From: Conchiformibius sp.
GTDB lineage: Bacteria; Pseudomonadota; Gammaproteobacteria; Burkholderiales; Neisseriaceae
Length of the DNA: 64,000 bases
Assembly (NCBI GenBank): GCA_029984035.1
Contig: JASBYJ010000005.1
Coordinates: forward strand, 62,001 to 126,000
Direction: 5' to 3'
Under the pieces are notes generated by a model. That model saw only the letters and a list, made by a program, of their open reading frames with translations, did no database searches and had not been told where the DNA came from. Both the position numbers and the translations under genes were made by a program. Of the stretch, positions 9,186-16,852 are shown one piece after another; positions within the stretch are counted from its first letter, which is position 1, and each line of letters begins with the position of its first letter.

Positions 9186-9608
9186 TTAACGGCGCGTCAG
9201 CGAGCGGAAATAATCCTGTACGTCTTCCATCAAATCCTGCTTGTCCTGACCGGTTAATTGCATAAAAGGGCGGGCGGGAATATTCGCCTTTCTGCTCCTG
9301 CCGGCCTTGCCGCCGAAATGGTGGATGGCGGCATATTTTAAATTGGTGAATACCAAAGCGGTGTCGTTGTCGGATTGTTGGGTGATGCTTTGGCGCAACG
9401 TACCCGTATCCAGCAAGGGTTTGCCTATGCGGTACTTCAGTCCCAGCCATTTGGGGCGACCGCCTCGGCGGAAGTTGTTCATCACCGCCGTATGCATGGT
9501 GCCCGATAAACGGCGCATCAACAAATAGCGGTTGTCGTCCAAACCGCGACCCAGACGGTCGATTTGGTTGAGAACGGGGAAAATATTCTTGACTTCTACT
9601 TCGATCAT
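9186..9608 (-). CDS. Mu gpG-like virion morphogenesis protein
   Basis: A protein of about 140 residues resembling the Mu G / P2 gpS family of virion morphogenesis proteins. Characteristic features are the start MIEVEVKN, the central LLMRRLSGTMHTAVMNNF, GGRPKWLGLKYRIGKPLLDTG, and KYAAIHHFGGKAG followed by IPARPFM, which is the family's C-terminal signature. An alternative start lies three codons upstream at 9617; neither has a clear ribosome site. The frame is intact although the surrounding prophage is decayed. Whether it is still expressed is unknown. Confidence 0.8.
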   Translation of the reverse strand: MIEVEVKNIFPVLNQIDRLGRGLDDNRYLLMRRLSGTMHTAVMNNFRRGGRPKWLGLKYRIGKPLLDTGTLRQSITQQSDNDTALVFTNLKYAAIHHFGGKAGRSRKANIPARPFMQLTGQDKQDLMEDVQDYFRSLTRR

Positions 9609-9714
9609 AGCGTACATTTCAAATTAAGCACTGGAAAAGCGATGAATCTCGACGATCGCAGGCGGGGCGCAAGCCCTTTGATCGTGTGCAGGTGATTTCG
9701 AGCCCTGCCCAGTG

Positions 9715-11013
9715 CTATTTCAATTTTTTGTATTTTTTCTCAAACTTAGAAAGTTCACTTAGGTTTGTGCGTCTGAATGACTCCATAAACCACTCATTAT
9801 TGCTTTTAACATTCTTATTCACCGTCAAATAAACCGAATCGTCAAATTTCTTTATCAAATAGACCTTGTTCGCTTGTTTGTCTTGATAAATTATATCGGG
9901 ATAATGAAGTATATCAGGAAGCTTCTGATACTCTTGTGCATTAAAATCTTGTCCTCTCCGACTTTCAATTTGTTTAATCAATGTATCATCCGATAACCAG
10001 ACGGTCGCTTTTTTGGTACCCAACAAGCTTTGTACTTCTTTTGAGAAAATGCCTGCTGTAAAGAATAATTCACGCGACATCAGGCTCTGTAATATTTTTT
10101 TCTTTTCATCATCTACCACTTTAATATTCAATCTTTGCTTAACATCTACTTGATCCGTTGTTATTCTATTAAATGAGACTTTAAACTCATAGCCTCCCAT
10201 CTCCGCTTTGGCAAATTCATGTGCCAAAGCTCGGTCGTAATTGTCTAAGTTAGGGCGGTAATTCATACGACCCACGTTGTAATCAAACCCTCTGTCGGTG
10301 GTGATACGGCTGCCGTCAGGCGCAACAAAGGCGCGGGTTGTAAAGGTATCCCCTTTGCGGTTATAGGTTTTTTCGGTTTCTATCAAATTGTCTTCACCGG
10401 AAACACTCACCGCTATTTGTTCACGTTGGATATCGCGCTCGGATAATGCCGTTACCGAGCACCTGCAACGGTAGCCGTTGGGCGGATAGAAGGTTGCCCA
10501 GAACGGGTCATCATAACGATAGACCAAACCGTCCATGGCTGCATGGGCTGCACGGGTTCTCTCATCTCCAATTGCTTCATAACGCCAATATGGACGGTTG
10601 TCGATATTGCCCATATAGCTTTGGTATTGCGCCGCAGAGTAGGCGCTTTGCATATTGGTGCGGTAGATATTGTCCAAGCGGCGCGGGGTGCCGAAGATTT
10701 CCCCTGTGTTCGGGTCGGTGATTTCCTTACCGTTATGCCCGTTCGGATGCAGCCATCCCTTCGCCGCCAAATGGTTGAGCAGCTCTTTTTTCCAGCTGTG
10801 GAAAGACTGCCCGTTTTCGGCGGCTCGGATCATGCCCTGTTTGATGTCGTTGAGCATATCCAAATCGCTTATGCGGGCGATGGTATAGACTTTGGCGATT
10901 TCGGAAGGGGTCAGATGGCGGTAGTTTTCGGTACTCACCTTTTTGGCTTTGAGCCACTCGATAGCAGCCTTAGGCTTGCCGCCGAAAGCGAAACTAATTT
11001 TTTCCGGCATCAT
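9715..11013 (-). CDS. MuF-type phage head protein with a C-terminal nuclease-like domain
   Basis: A 432-residue protein. The first two thirds are a Mu gpF/SPP1 gp7 head morphogenesis (MuF) domain: YRTNMQSAYSAAQYQ, DERTRAAHAAMDGLVYRYDDP and PPNGYRCRCSV (residues about 115-195) are its hallmarks. From about residue 265 the sequence changes to a lysine-rich, AT-richer module containing VWLSDDTLIKQ and EYQKLPDILHYPDIIYQD. This resembles the PBECR2-type (Barnase-EndoU-ColicinE5/D-RelE) domains found at the ends of MuF proteins, where they are thought to be injected toxins or polyvalent effectors; the assignment is by motif memory only. The start overlaps the portal remnant by 20 bases, as usual in Mu-like phages. 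It is intact in an otherwise decayed prophage. No cognate immunity gene is recognised. Confidence 0.75.
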   Translation of the reverse strand: MMPEKISFAFGGKPKAAIEWLKAKKVSTENYRHLTPSEIAKVYTIARISDLDMLNDIKQGMIRAAENGQSFHSWKKELLNHLAAKGWLHPNGHNGKEITDPNTGEIFGTPRRLDNIYRTNMQSAYSAAQYQSYMGNIDNRPYWRYEAIGDERTRAAHAAMDGLVYRYDDPFWATFYPPNGYRCRCSVTALSERDIQREQIAVSVSGEDNLIETEKTYNRKGDTFTTRAFVAPDGSRITTDRGFDYNVGRMNYRPNLDNYDRALAHEFAKAEMGGYEFKVSFNRITTDQVDVKQRLNIKVVDDEKKKILQSLMSRELFFTAGIFSKEVQSLLGTKKATVWLSDDTLIKQIESRRGQDFNAQEYQKLPDILHYPDIIYQDKQANKVYLIKKFDDSVYLTVNKNVKSNNEWFMESFRRTNLSELSKFEKKYKKLK

Positions 11014-11326
11014 GCTGTCCCAATAAATCGCTCAAAAACAAGGCCTGCGCCAAATAGTCCTGCAATGCGCGGTTATCCAGTTTCGGATAAAGCGCAGTCA
11101 ATGCGGCATCCGCTTCTTCATAGCTGTCGGCCGCCATCACCGCCGCCACCGCCTGCTTGAGTACGGGATTGAGCTGGGCGTTGAAGTCGGGAATGTTCAA
11201 AGCCCCATCCAAAGCCTCTTCCATCAATAGTTGCCCCTTTTGCACCGTTTTGGCCGTACCGCCCGTGCGTGCGCTAAGCGCCGCCAAAGCGGTTTGGGCA
11301 ATCGGGTTTTCGGAAGCGCGAGCGTA
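10994..11326 (-). pseudogene. Mu gp29-like portal protein (DUF935), C-terminal remnant
   Basis: Only about 110 C-terminal residues remain. The helical tail with SYEEADAALTALYPKLDN and YLAQALFLSDLLGQHDAGKN is the typical end of DUF935 portal proteins, which directly precede the F gene in Mu-like phages, as here. The frame is open upstream only to 11326, where it meets a stop in unrelated sequence; full portals are about 500 residues. This places the left deletion end of the prophage block at about 11330. The apparent first codon at 11287 is a TTG and is not a real start. Confidence 0.75.
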
Positions 11327-11515
11327 TCAATAGAAGTAAAGATAATTACAAATCTTCATCTCCAACAAAAAAACACCTGAAAACATTGACATTTTCAGAC
11401 AGCCTGAATCAAGATGAATAGAAAGCTATCGATGCTCTTGGTTTACAAACTCGATAAAATCTCGGCACACCATCTCATACATCAAGCCGTGATTGAGTTA
11501 CAGCTTGGTGGAGTT

Positions 11516-11689
11516 TTATTTGCGTAATTTTTCTCTCAACTGCTCTTTGACCCATTGGGAAAAATCCATACTGTTGGCCAGTTCCAACAAATCCGCTTCC
11601 GTTTCCAGATTAAACGAAACTCTTTTTAAAACGCGTTTCTGCTCGTATTTGCGTTGATATTCCGCCTGTTTTGTCGCTTTGTCTTCCAT
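11516..11689 (-). CDS. Small charged protein, member of a three-copy family (copy A)
   Basis: A 57-residue protein: basic, lysine-rich N-terminus (KQAEYQRKYEQKR), then a beta/helix pattern VSFNLETEADLLELANSM, ending DFSQWVKEQLREKLRK. The same plan, including an NFSEWVREKLREE-type ending, is seen at 61113-61310 and, broken by a frameshift, at 30986-31176. The lysine-rich start and amphipathic helix would suit a small nucleic-acid-binding or ribbon-helix-helix-like protein, but this is inference. I do not recognise a named family. It lies between Mu-like remnants and a 22-codon reading frame on the same strand. Further on, towards 11400, another very short frame (18 codons) can be read but has no support. 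Confidence 0.5.
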   Translation of the reverse strand: MEDKATKQAEYQRKYEQKRVLKRVSFNLETEADLLELANSMDFSQWVKEQLREKLRK

Positions 11690-11772
11690 ATTAATTCATC
11701 CTTGATGTTTAATACCGTTTTGTGTATGATAGGGAACCGGAGCGGTTGCCGCCGCCCCGGTCTTACGGTTTA

Positions 11773-11841
11773 TCAATAGGCGTTAGTGCTTGCCAACATA
11801 AAAACCAGTAAGAGGATGATTTGAATAATAGTCCTATTCAT
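11773..11841 (-). CDS. Possible 22-residue hydrophobic microprotein
   Basis: ATG at 11841 is preceded by a good Shine-Dalgarno (AAAGGGAAATG). The product is one hydrophobic segment (IIQIILLLVFMLAST) with a short polar start, so it would insert in the membrane. It is bounded upstream by a hairpin at 11861-11884. Small hydrophobic peptides of this kind occur in phages and type I toxin-antitoxin loci, but no antitoxin RNA can be asserted here. Confidence is low because of its size. Confidence 0.3.
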   Translation of the reverse strand: MNRTIIQIILLLVFMLASTNAY

Positions 11842-11860
11842 TTCATTTCCCTTTTTAGTG

Positions 11861-11884
11861 AGCCCCGCTTCGGTGGGGCTTTTC
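11861..11884 (+). terminator. GC-rich hairpin with T tail
   Basis: AGCCCCGC-TTCG-GTGGGGCT followed by TTTT on the plus strand: a stem of about eight pairs closed by a stable UUCG-type loop. On the minus strand it is preceded and followed by A runs, so it may act in both directions, isolating the small gene at 11773-11841 from upstream transcription. Confidence 0.7.
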
Positions 11885-12025
11885 CCGTGTCAGCGCCTTA
11901 CTGATGGTTTGAATTACACCTAGTAGCTACGATTAGGTCAAATATTTTTCCAAAAAATATGTAAAAAACCGCCTAAAATCATCAAAACTTTCAGTTGGTT
12001 ATCATAAATACAAACCGCAAAAGCC

Positions 12026-12250
12026 TCAGCAGCCCCGCTCCGTTAATCTCCCGCGATACACCGCATCATAAAACACCCCGCTCAGGCATTCCATCTGCTC
12101 GCAAGCATGCTCGGTTAAGGCCGCCAAGCCGCCTTGCAGTTTGTCCCAATCCGCCGCGTGTTCGGAGAGATAATGCAAAGTAAAACAAGCCATATCCAGG
12201 CGTTTCAAATCCTGCTCGTCAAAATAGAGGACATAGGTTTTAGCCGCCAT
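12026..12250 (-). CDS. Hypothetical phage-type protein
   Basis: A 74-residue acidic, cysteine-containing protein (four Cys) of unknown function. It starts three bases after the stop of the BRO-like remnant, so the two were probably cotranscribed. It has no signal peptide or membrane segment. A helical pattern (LHYLSEHAADWDKLQGGLAAL) is visible. The lack of stop codons and a normal composition support a real gene of an accessory element, but I recognise no family. Confidence 0.5.
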   Translation of the reverse strand: MAAKTYVLYFDEQDLKRLDMACFTLHYLSEHAADWDKLQGGLAALTEHACEQMECLSGVFYDAVYRGRLTERGC

Positions 12251-12253
12251 TTC

Positions 12254-12691
12254 TCAACCCTCCAAACCCAAAGACTGCTGTGCGGCCGCAAACGCCTGAT
12301 GCCGGCGCATGGCAGCAATACCCAGTTTTCCCGCCTCAGCCAGACGGCTGTCGGGGCGGTAGTCGGTCAAACCCAACAGCGCCAGTTTTTTCAGGCGTTG
12401 GCGCACCACATCGGCAGACAAGCCGGTCAAACGGCCGATTTCCTGCTGGTTTAAACCCATTTTATGGTAGCGCAACAATTTTGCTTCATCGCTGCGGGCG
12501 GACAGATACGCCGCCTGCAGCCGTTGCAGCAAGGCTGCGTCCGCATCGGAGTTCAGGCTGCCTGAAAGCACTTTGGCCGCCCATTTGCGGAAGGTTTTGG
12601 CGGTGTGTGTGGATGAAAAGAAGCCTAATTTGATACAGCAGGTGTCGGAGAAAATTCTTGTGTTATAAGACTTCCCGTCAGTTGCGGCCAA
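12254..12691 (-). pseudogene. BRO/antirepressor-like phage regulator, 5' truncated
   Basis: The start of the readable part (KLGFFSSTHTAKTFRKWAAKVL) matches the end of the BRO-N domain, whose usual form includes AKAFRRWV-EVLP. It is followed by a helix-turn-helix (NQQEIGRLTGLSADVVRQRL) and a C-terminal tail. BRO-N proteins are DNA-binding antirepressors of temperate phages and normally carry about 60 more N-terminal residues; no ATG fits here (the first codon is TTG at 12691), so the 5' end is lost. Being an early-type regulator, it need not come from the same phage as the Mu-like structural genes next to it. Confidence 0.6.
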
Positions 12692-12956
12692 TTTAACTGC
12701 AATCGAGTCCTCTCTGTAGACTCACTAAATTATTCGGCACCAATATTCAGGCAGCAGCTATATTGTCTAAATTTATATTGAAATCCTAATTAAATTATAA
12801 AATAAATGCTTACAGATTTCTCTCCGCGTACCATGCAATCAATGCCACGCAATTATATTGACCATGGAGTTTGGAGCATTCATCCAAGGTCGCATATCAA
12901 AAATTTCTACGGCCGCTAATTTGTGATAAGAAGTAGTTGTTTTTATCCACTAATAA
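12692..12956. other. Intergenic, AT-rich, no convincing gene
   Basis: About 265 bases with a partial uptake sequence at about 12748. A short open stretch on the minus strand (about 12830-12920, reading LAAVEIFDMRPWMNAPNSM) may be a phage gene scrap but is too short to assign. Confidence 0.5.
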
Positions 12957-12994
12957 AAACAGCCGCATCTTTTTCTAATGCGGCTGTTTGCTTG
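12957..12994 (-). terminator. Rho-independent terminator of the phosphoribosyltransferase gene
   Basis: On the minus strand: AACAGCCGCAT, a nine-base loop, ATGCGGCTGTT, then TTTATT. It lies just beyond the stop codon at 13002. The perfect 11-base stem and T tail make it a strong intrinsic terminator. Confidence 0.9.
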
Positions 12995-13001
12995 TGTTTG
13001 T

Positions 13002-13946
13002 TTACTGTTTGTTCACTTGTCTGTTTCGACTGAAATATGCCTTCAAAAACTCGTCTGCTTTTTTGCAGTACTGTCTTAATTCTTCCACTTGCCGTTCTGT
13101 TAATTTCAGATGTTGTGTATATCGGTTGTTGTTAGGTTTCAATAAATTAAAGAGCTGCTGTTCATATTCATCATTTAAATCCTTATTTTTGGATAATTCC
13201 AAATCTTGACAGGCTGCCTGAATACGCTCTTGGATTTGCTCTAATGTCGGTTTCCTAAGATGTCCGGCTTCCTGTTGGGTCAGCTTATCCACACCGTAGC
13301 CGAATTCTTTACGCCAATATTTATTCAAGCCTGCTTTCTGTATCAATAGTTGATACATATCAGGCTTAATGGCAATATCTACTTTTTTATCATAGGCAGT
13401 CATCACAGTTGCACCAATGACTTGGCCACCGCGATTTTCGATATAACCTTTCAGCGCAGCAATCGTACCGCCAACCGATAGGGTATCATCAACAATCAAA
13501 TAAGATTGCCCAACTTTGATTTCACCTTGGAATTCAGGAGGAGAAACATAACGGTAATAGATACCCGAACCTGTGCGCTTTACGGTATTCGACTGGAGAA
13601 TATCAATATCCACATGCAAATCCAGCCTGTCTGCCAATGCTCTTGCTAGAGCGTGCGGAATGCGGTTTTTACCACTGGCTTCTTCAGATTGGATAGGTAA
13701 CAGAATGGGTTTGACACCGCCAATTAACTTTTTGATTTCGGCTACCGTGTCATCTTTTAGCAATTTCTCCACCAGAACTGCAGATTGCTTAAAATCTCCG
13801 GCCTTAGCCGCCAAATATTCCGACTCGTTTTTCAAATCACCCAATTTACCATTACTGACTACCGGGTAGAAATTATTCCATATAGTACGAAGCTCTTTCG
13901 GTTTTTGGGTTGCTCTTTTGTCAAATAAATCCGGTACTCTCAGCAT
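13002..13946 (-). CDS. Phosphoribosyltransferase-domain protein (cassette 1)
   Basis: A 314-residue protein. The central domain has the PRPP-binding signature of type I phosphoribosyltransferases in YLIVDDTLSVGGTIAALKGY (two acidic residues, then Ser/Thr and GGT). About 60 residues earlier, GVKPILLPIQSEEASGKNRIP is a likely first beta strand/loop region. The C-terminus is a charged helical tail (LKLTERQVEELRQYCKKAD). The ATG at 13946 is the first in frame after a TAA five codons upstream; the N-terminus (MLRVPDLFDKRATQKPKEL) looks like a linker, so the gene could be a detached C-terminal module of a larger phage protein. A second, broken copy lies directly upstream, and a strong terminator follows. 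PRTase domains occur in phage polyvalent proteins and conflict systems; the substrate is unknown. Confidence 0.7.
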   Translation of the reverse strand: MLRVPDLFDKRATQKPKELRTIWNNFYPVVSNGKLGDLKNESEYLAAKAGDFKQSAVLVEKLLKDDTVAEIKKLIGGVKPILLPIQSEEASGKNRIPHALARALADRLDLHVDIDILQSNTVKRTGSGIYYRYVSPPEFQGEIKVGQSYLIVDDTLSVGGTIAALKGYIENRGGQVIGATVMTAYDKKVDIAIKPDMYQLLIQKAGLNKYWRKEFGYGVDKLTQQEAGHLRKPTLEQIQERIQAACQDLELSKNKDLNDEYEQQLFNLLKPNNNRYTQHLKLTERQVEELRQYCKKADEFLKAYFSRNRQVNKQ

Positions 13947-14023
13947 ATCATCGGTTTAATTAGTTGTTGCTGCGCCATATCAGATGGACGCCCCGATATC
14001 AAATTGTTTCTTGCACAACGGCA

Positions 14024-14929
14024 TCATCGTTCACTTTTTTCCATCTCTTTCAATCGTTCTCTCTCCCCTAATTGCGTTTGCGTATACGCTCTCAATTTGG
14101 ACGGGTTGCGTTTCAGTTCTGCGTCCATCCATGCTTCTGCTAACTGAAAGTCCCGCTTCATCGATTCGATTTCGGAGTTCGTCAATAGTCGGGGATGTGC
14201 GAACTGCTCCTGCCTCGCTTCGAGTAAGGCGGCGTATTCCGTATCCGTAAGTCTTTTGAAAAAAATCATTTGCTGCATCTCCGTGTTTTCTTTGAATGTC
14301 GTTTAATTGCTTTTCGGTGGGTATCAATTCCAAACCCGTTGCCCGCGCGCTCATTACGGCCGCACCTATAACTTTGCCGTCGCGGTTTTCGATATAGCCT
14401 TTCAAACCGGCAATCGTACCGCCCATCGTGGAATTATCATCTAATAACAAATAATCACGACCGGCTTTCACTTCTCCGCCAAACACAGCGGGGAAAGCCA
14501 AGCGGTAGCTGCTGTCCGAACCGGTACGGCCGGCATAGGAAATTTGGTATAAACCGGTATCACGTTCCCAGCCTGTTTGCTCTGACAAAACTCTCGCCAT
14601 TGCCGTAGGTATCTGGTTTTTACCCTTGCTTTCCTCTGCACGGATACCGACAATTATCGGTTCGCACCCGTTGGCCATTTTTTGAATATCGGCAACAGTC
14701 TCTTCACTGAGCAACGATTGTACCAAACTCAGGGCAGCCTGTGGATTGCCCGCTTTGGCTTCACGGTAGCCGTCAGTTTTTTTAATTCTTCCAAACTGCT
14801 GTTGCGGATAAGTCTGGGAAAATCTCCCCATTCCGAACGTTCCGCTTTACGCCACATTTCATCACTAGAAATACCTTCAGGCTGCCTAACGTCTCGCGCA
14901 GGTGCAAACTTAACGTTTGCAAGGATATA
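14024..14929 (-). pseudogene. Phosphoribosyltransferase-domain gene, frameshifted paralogue (cassette 2)
   Basis: This aligns with cassette 1 over nearly its whole length but in three reading frames. The first part (frame open from 14929) reads EMWRKAERSEWGDFPRLIRN, matching the start of cassette 1. A run of seven A (minus strand, about 14777-14783) shifts into the frame with KTDGYREAKAGNPQAAL and LLLDDNSTMGGTIAGLKGYI, the PRPP loop. Near 14150-14200 similarity passes to another frame ending RAYTQTQLGERERLKEMEK, which resembles the cassette 1 tail. The PRPP motif has Asn in place of Thr after the acidic pair. At least two frameshifts are therefore inferred; sequencing error at the A run cannot be excluded without reads. 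Confidence 0.6.
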
Positions 14930-15540
14930 TCACCATTATCCACAAGACTATGTTTGTTTTTCAACTTCTCTTCCATCGACAGCTCCGGTCATTTAGGTTC
15001 GCCGTTTGGCTTCGCTACGCCCCTCATTCAGGACATCTCAAAAAGTTATCTTTAAACCTGATATTGCTTAATATGCTTCCTATCTTTGCTCTCATACAGC
15101 AAGCAAAACACACAATTAAGCGCACCATAGCCGATTGTAATTATCGTCAGCACGTTAGTATATAGATGCAGGCTGCTAAAAAATTTGTTATCCATCAGTC
15201 GATAAACATCTTAACTTTTAACCTACTACCAGTGATACTTCACGCAAATGGGGATTTTATGTATGAGAGCTTAGCACAATTCAAATTTCCATTGCGTCAT
15301 ATTCTGACAGTACAGTACTGTTGTAGTTATCGTTTTAATCACCGATGAGGGTATATACTCTTTTTTGGCTTCCTGCAAGAAAGTGTTTTCGCACATATTC
15401 GCTGATAGTTTTAATATTAACAGGTTTATTGTAAATATATAAATGAATAAGCAATCTATTCTCCCTCAAAAATAATTAAAGAAATATCAACTTAATAAGA
15501 AATAAGGCAAGAAATCAATCTGACATACATATTATTAATA
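14930..15540. other. Intergenic, AT-rich, no supported gene
   Basis: About 600 bases between the broken phosphoribosyltransferase cassette and the sucB terminator. A minus-strand frame begins at an ATG at 14976 (MEEKLKNKHSLVDNGDISLQ) and may be the original 5' end of cassette 2 in a third frame. The rest (15000-15540) is low-complexity AT-rich DNA with short frames on both strands lacking ribosome sites; I see nothing assignable. Confidence 0.5.
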
Positions 15541-15574
15541 AAAAAGCTGCCTGAAAAACTTCAGGCAGCTTTTA
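15541..15574 (-). terminator. Terminator after sucB built from inverted uptake sequences
   Basis: AAAAGCTGCCTGAA and its complement are separated by four bases, giving a 14-pair stem followed on the minus strand by a T run. It lies 20 bases past the sucB stop. Inverted pairs of uptake sequences commonly serve as terminators in Neisseriaceae. Confidence 0.9.
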
Positions 15575-15593
15575 GTTTTACATCATTAATTCA

Positions 15594-16769
15594 TTATAAA
15601 TCCAACAGCAAGCGTGCAGGATCTTCCAGCAATTCTTTGATGGTTACCAAAGTCAATACAGCTTCACGGCCGTCAATGATGCGGTGGTCATAAGAAAGTG
15701 CCAAATACATCATCGGGCGCACCACTACTTGGCCGTTCTCAACCACAGCACGCTCTTTAGTGGCATGCATACCCAAAATCGCGGATTGCGGCGGGTTGAT
15801 AATGGGGGTAGACATCATAGAGCCGAAGGTACCACCGTTGGTGATACTGAATGTACCGCCTGTCAAATCTTCAATGGCGATTTTGCCGTCTTTGGCTTTG
15901 GTTGCATACTCCATAATCGCTTTTTCGATATCGGCAATACTCATTTGGTCGGCATCACGCAAAATCGGCACGACCAAACCGCGCGGGCTGCCGATGGCAA
16001 TACCGATATCAAAGTAGCCATGATACACAATATCGCTGCCGTCCACAGAAGCGTTCACTACGGGATATTTTTTCAAAGCTGCTACTGCTGCTTTGACAAA
16101 GAAAGACATAAAGCCCAATCGTACGCCGTGCTCTTTTTCAAATTTTTCTTTGTATTTGGCACGCAAATCCATTACCGGCTTCATGTTTACTTCGTTGAAA
16201 GTAGTCAAGATGGCATTTTCGGCTTGGGATTGCAGCAAACGTTCTGCAACACGGGCACGCAAACGGCTCATGGGAACGCGTTGTTCCGGGCGTACGCCGG
16301 CAGGAACGGCAACAGCCGCTTTGGGAGCAGCAGAAGCATTTTGGACATCTTCTTTCAACACACGACCGCCACGACCCGAACCTTGAACGCTGCCTACATC
16401 CACACCTTTTTCAGCCGCCAATTTGGCAGCGGCAGGCATGGCAACACCTGCTTGAGTATGAGAAGCAGGAGCGGTGGCTGTTTGCGCTGCGGGAGCGGAA
16501 ACTTGAGAAGCAGATACAGCGGCAGCTTGGGCTTCGGTATCGATTTTTGCCAAAAGCTGTTGTGTTGCAACAGTTTCACCGTCCTGGACGATGATTTCCA
16601 CCAACACGCCCGCCTGCGGTGCGGGTACTTCCAAAACCACTTTATCGGTTTCGATGTCAACCAATACTTCGTCACGCGCAACGCTTTCGCCTACTTTTTT
16701 ATGCCATGACAATAAAGTGCCTTCAGTGATGCTTTCGGCAAATACGGGAACGTTTACTTCAACAATCAT
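15594..16769 (-). CDS. sucB: Dihydrolipoyllysine succinyltransferase (E2 of 2-oxoglutarate dehydrogenase)
   Basis: E2 core of the 2-oxoglutarate dehydrogenase complex, moving the succinyl group from E1-bound thiamine to CoA via lipoamide. The 391-residue product shows an N-terminal lipoyl domain with the modified lysine at about residue 43 (DIETDKVVLEV), an Ala/Pro-rich linker, the peripheral-subunit binding domain (MPAAAKLAAEKGVDVGSVQG, then GRGGRVLKEDV) and the acyltransferase domain with catalytic His in LSYDHRIIDGREAV. Single lipoyl domain and length fit SucB rather than AceF. sucA lies 83 bases upstream on the same strand. The E3 gene (lpd), often next in neisserial operons, is missing here; prophage debris follows instead. 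Confidence 0.96.
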   Translation of the reverse strand: MIVEVNVPVFAESITEGTLLSWHKKVGESVARDEVLVDIETDKVVLEVPAPQAGVLVEIIVQDGETVATQQLLAKIDTEAQAAAVSASQVSAPAAQTATAPASHTQAGVAMPAAAKLAAEKGVDVGSVQGSGRGGRVLKEDVQNASAAPKAAVAVPAGVRPEQRVPMSRLRARVAERLLQSQAENAILTTFNEVNMKPVMDLRAKYKEKFEKEHGVRLGFMSFFVKAAVAALKKYPVVNASVDGSDIVYHGYFDIGIAIGSPRGLVVPILRDADQMSIADIEKAIMEYATKAKDGKIAIEDLTGGTFSITNGGTFGSMMSTPIINPPQSAILGMHATKERAVVENGQVVVRPMMYLALSYDHRIIDGREAVLTLVTIKELLEDPARLLLDL

Positions 16770-16800
16770 TGTTATTCTCCGGTGATGAATTTATCAATAA

Positions 16801-16842
16801 AGGCTGCCTGAAAGTTTCAGTCTATTTTTCAGGCAGCCTGAA
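16801..16842. repeat. Inverted pair of uptake sequences between sucA and sucB
   Basis: AGGCTGCCTGAA (16801-16812) faces TTCAGGCAGCCTGAA (16828-16842), leaving a 15-base loop. Within an operon it may form an attenuating hairpin that lowers sucB relative to sucA; this is inference from position only. Confidence 0.8.
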
Positions 16843-16852
16843 AGGTAGCGGC

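Noticed and set aside
8457..15000. A complete functional Mu-like prophage
   Set aside because: Only pieces of portal, F, G and I are present; transposase genes, tail genes and phage ends are missing.
15166..15348. 60-codon frame in the AT-rich gap upstream of the sucB terminator
   Set aside because: Random-looking composition and no ribosome site.
15684..16709. 341-codon open frame opposite sucB
   Set aside because: The sucB strand shows lipoyl, binding and catalytic motifs; the other strand shows none.
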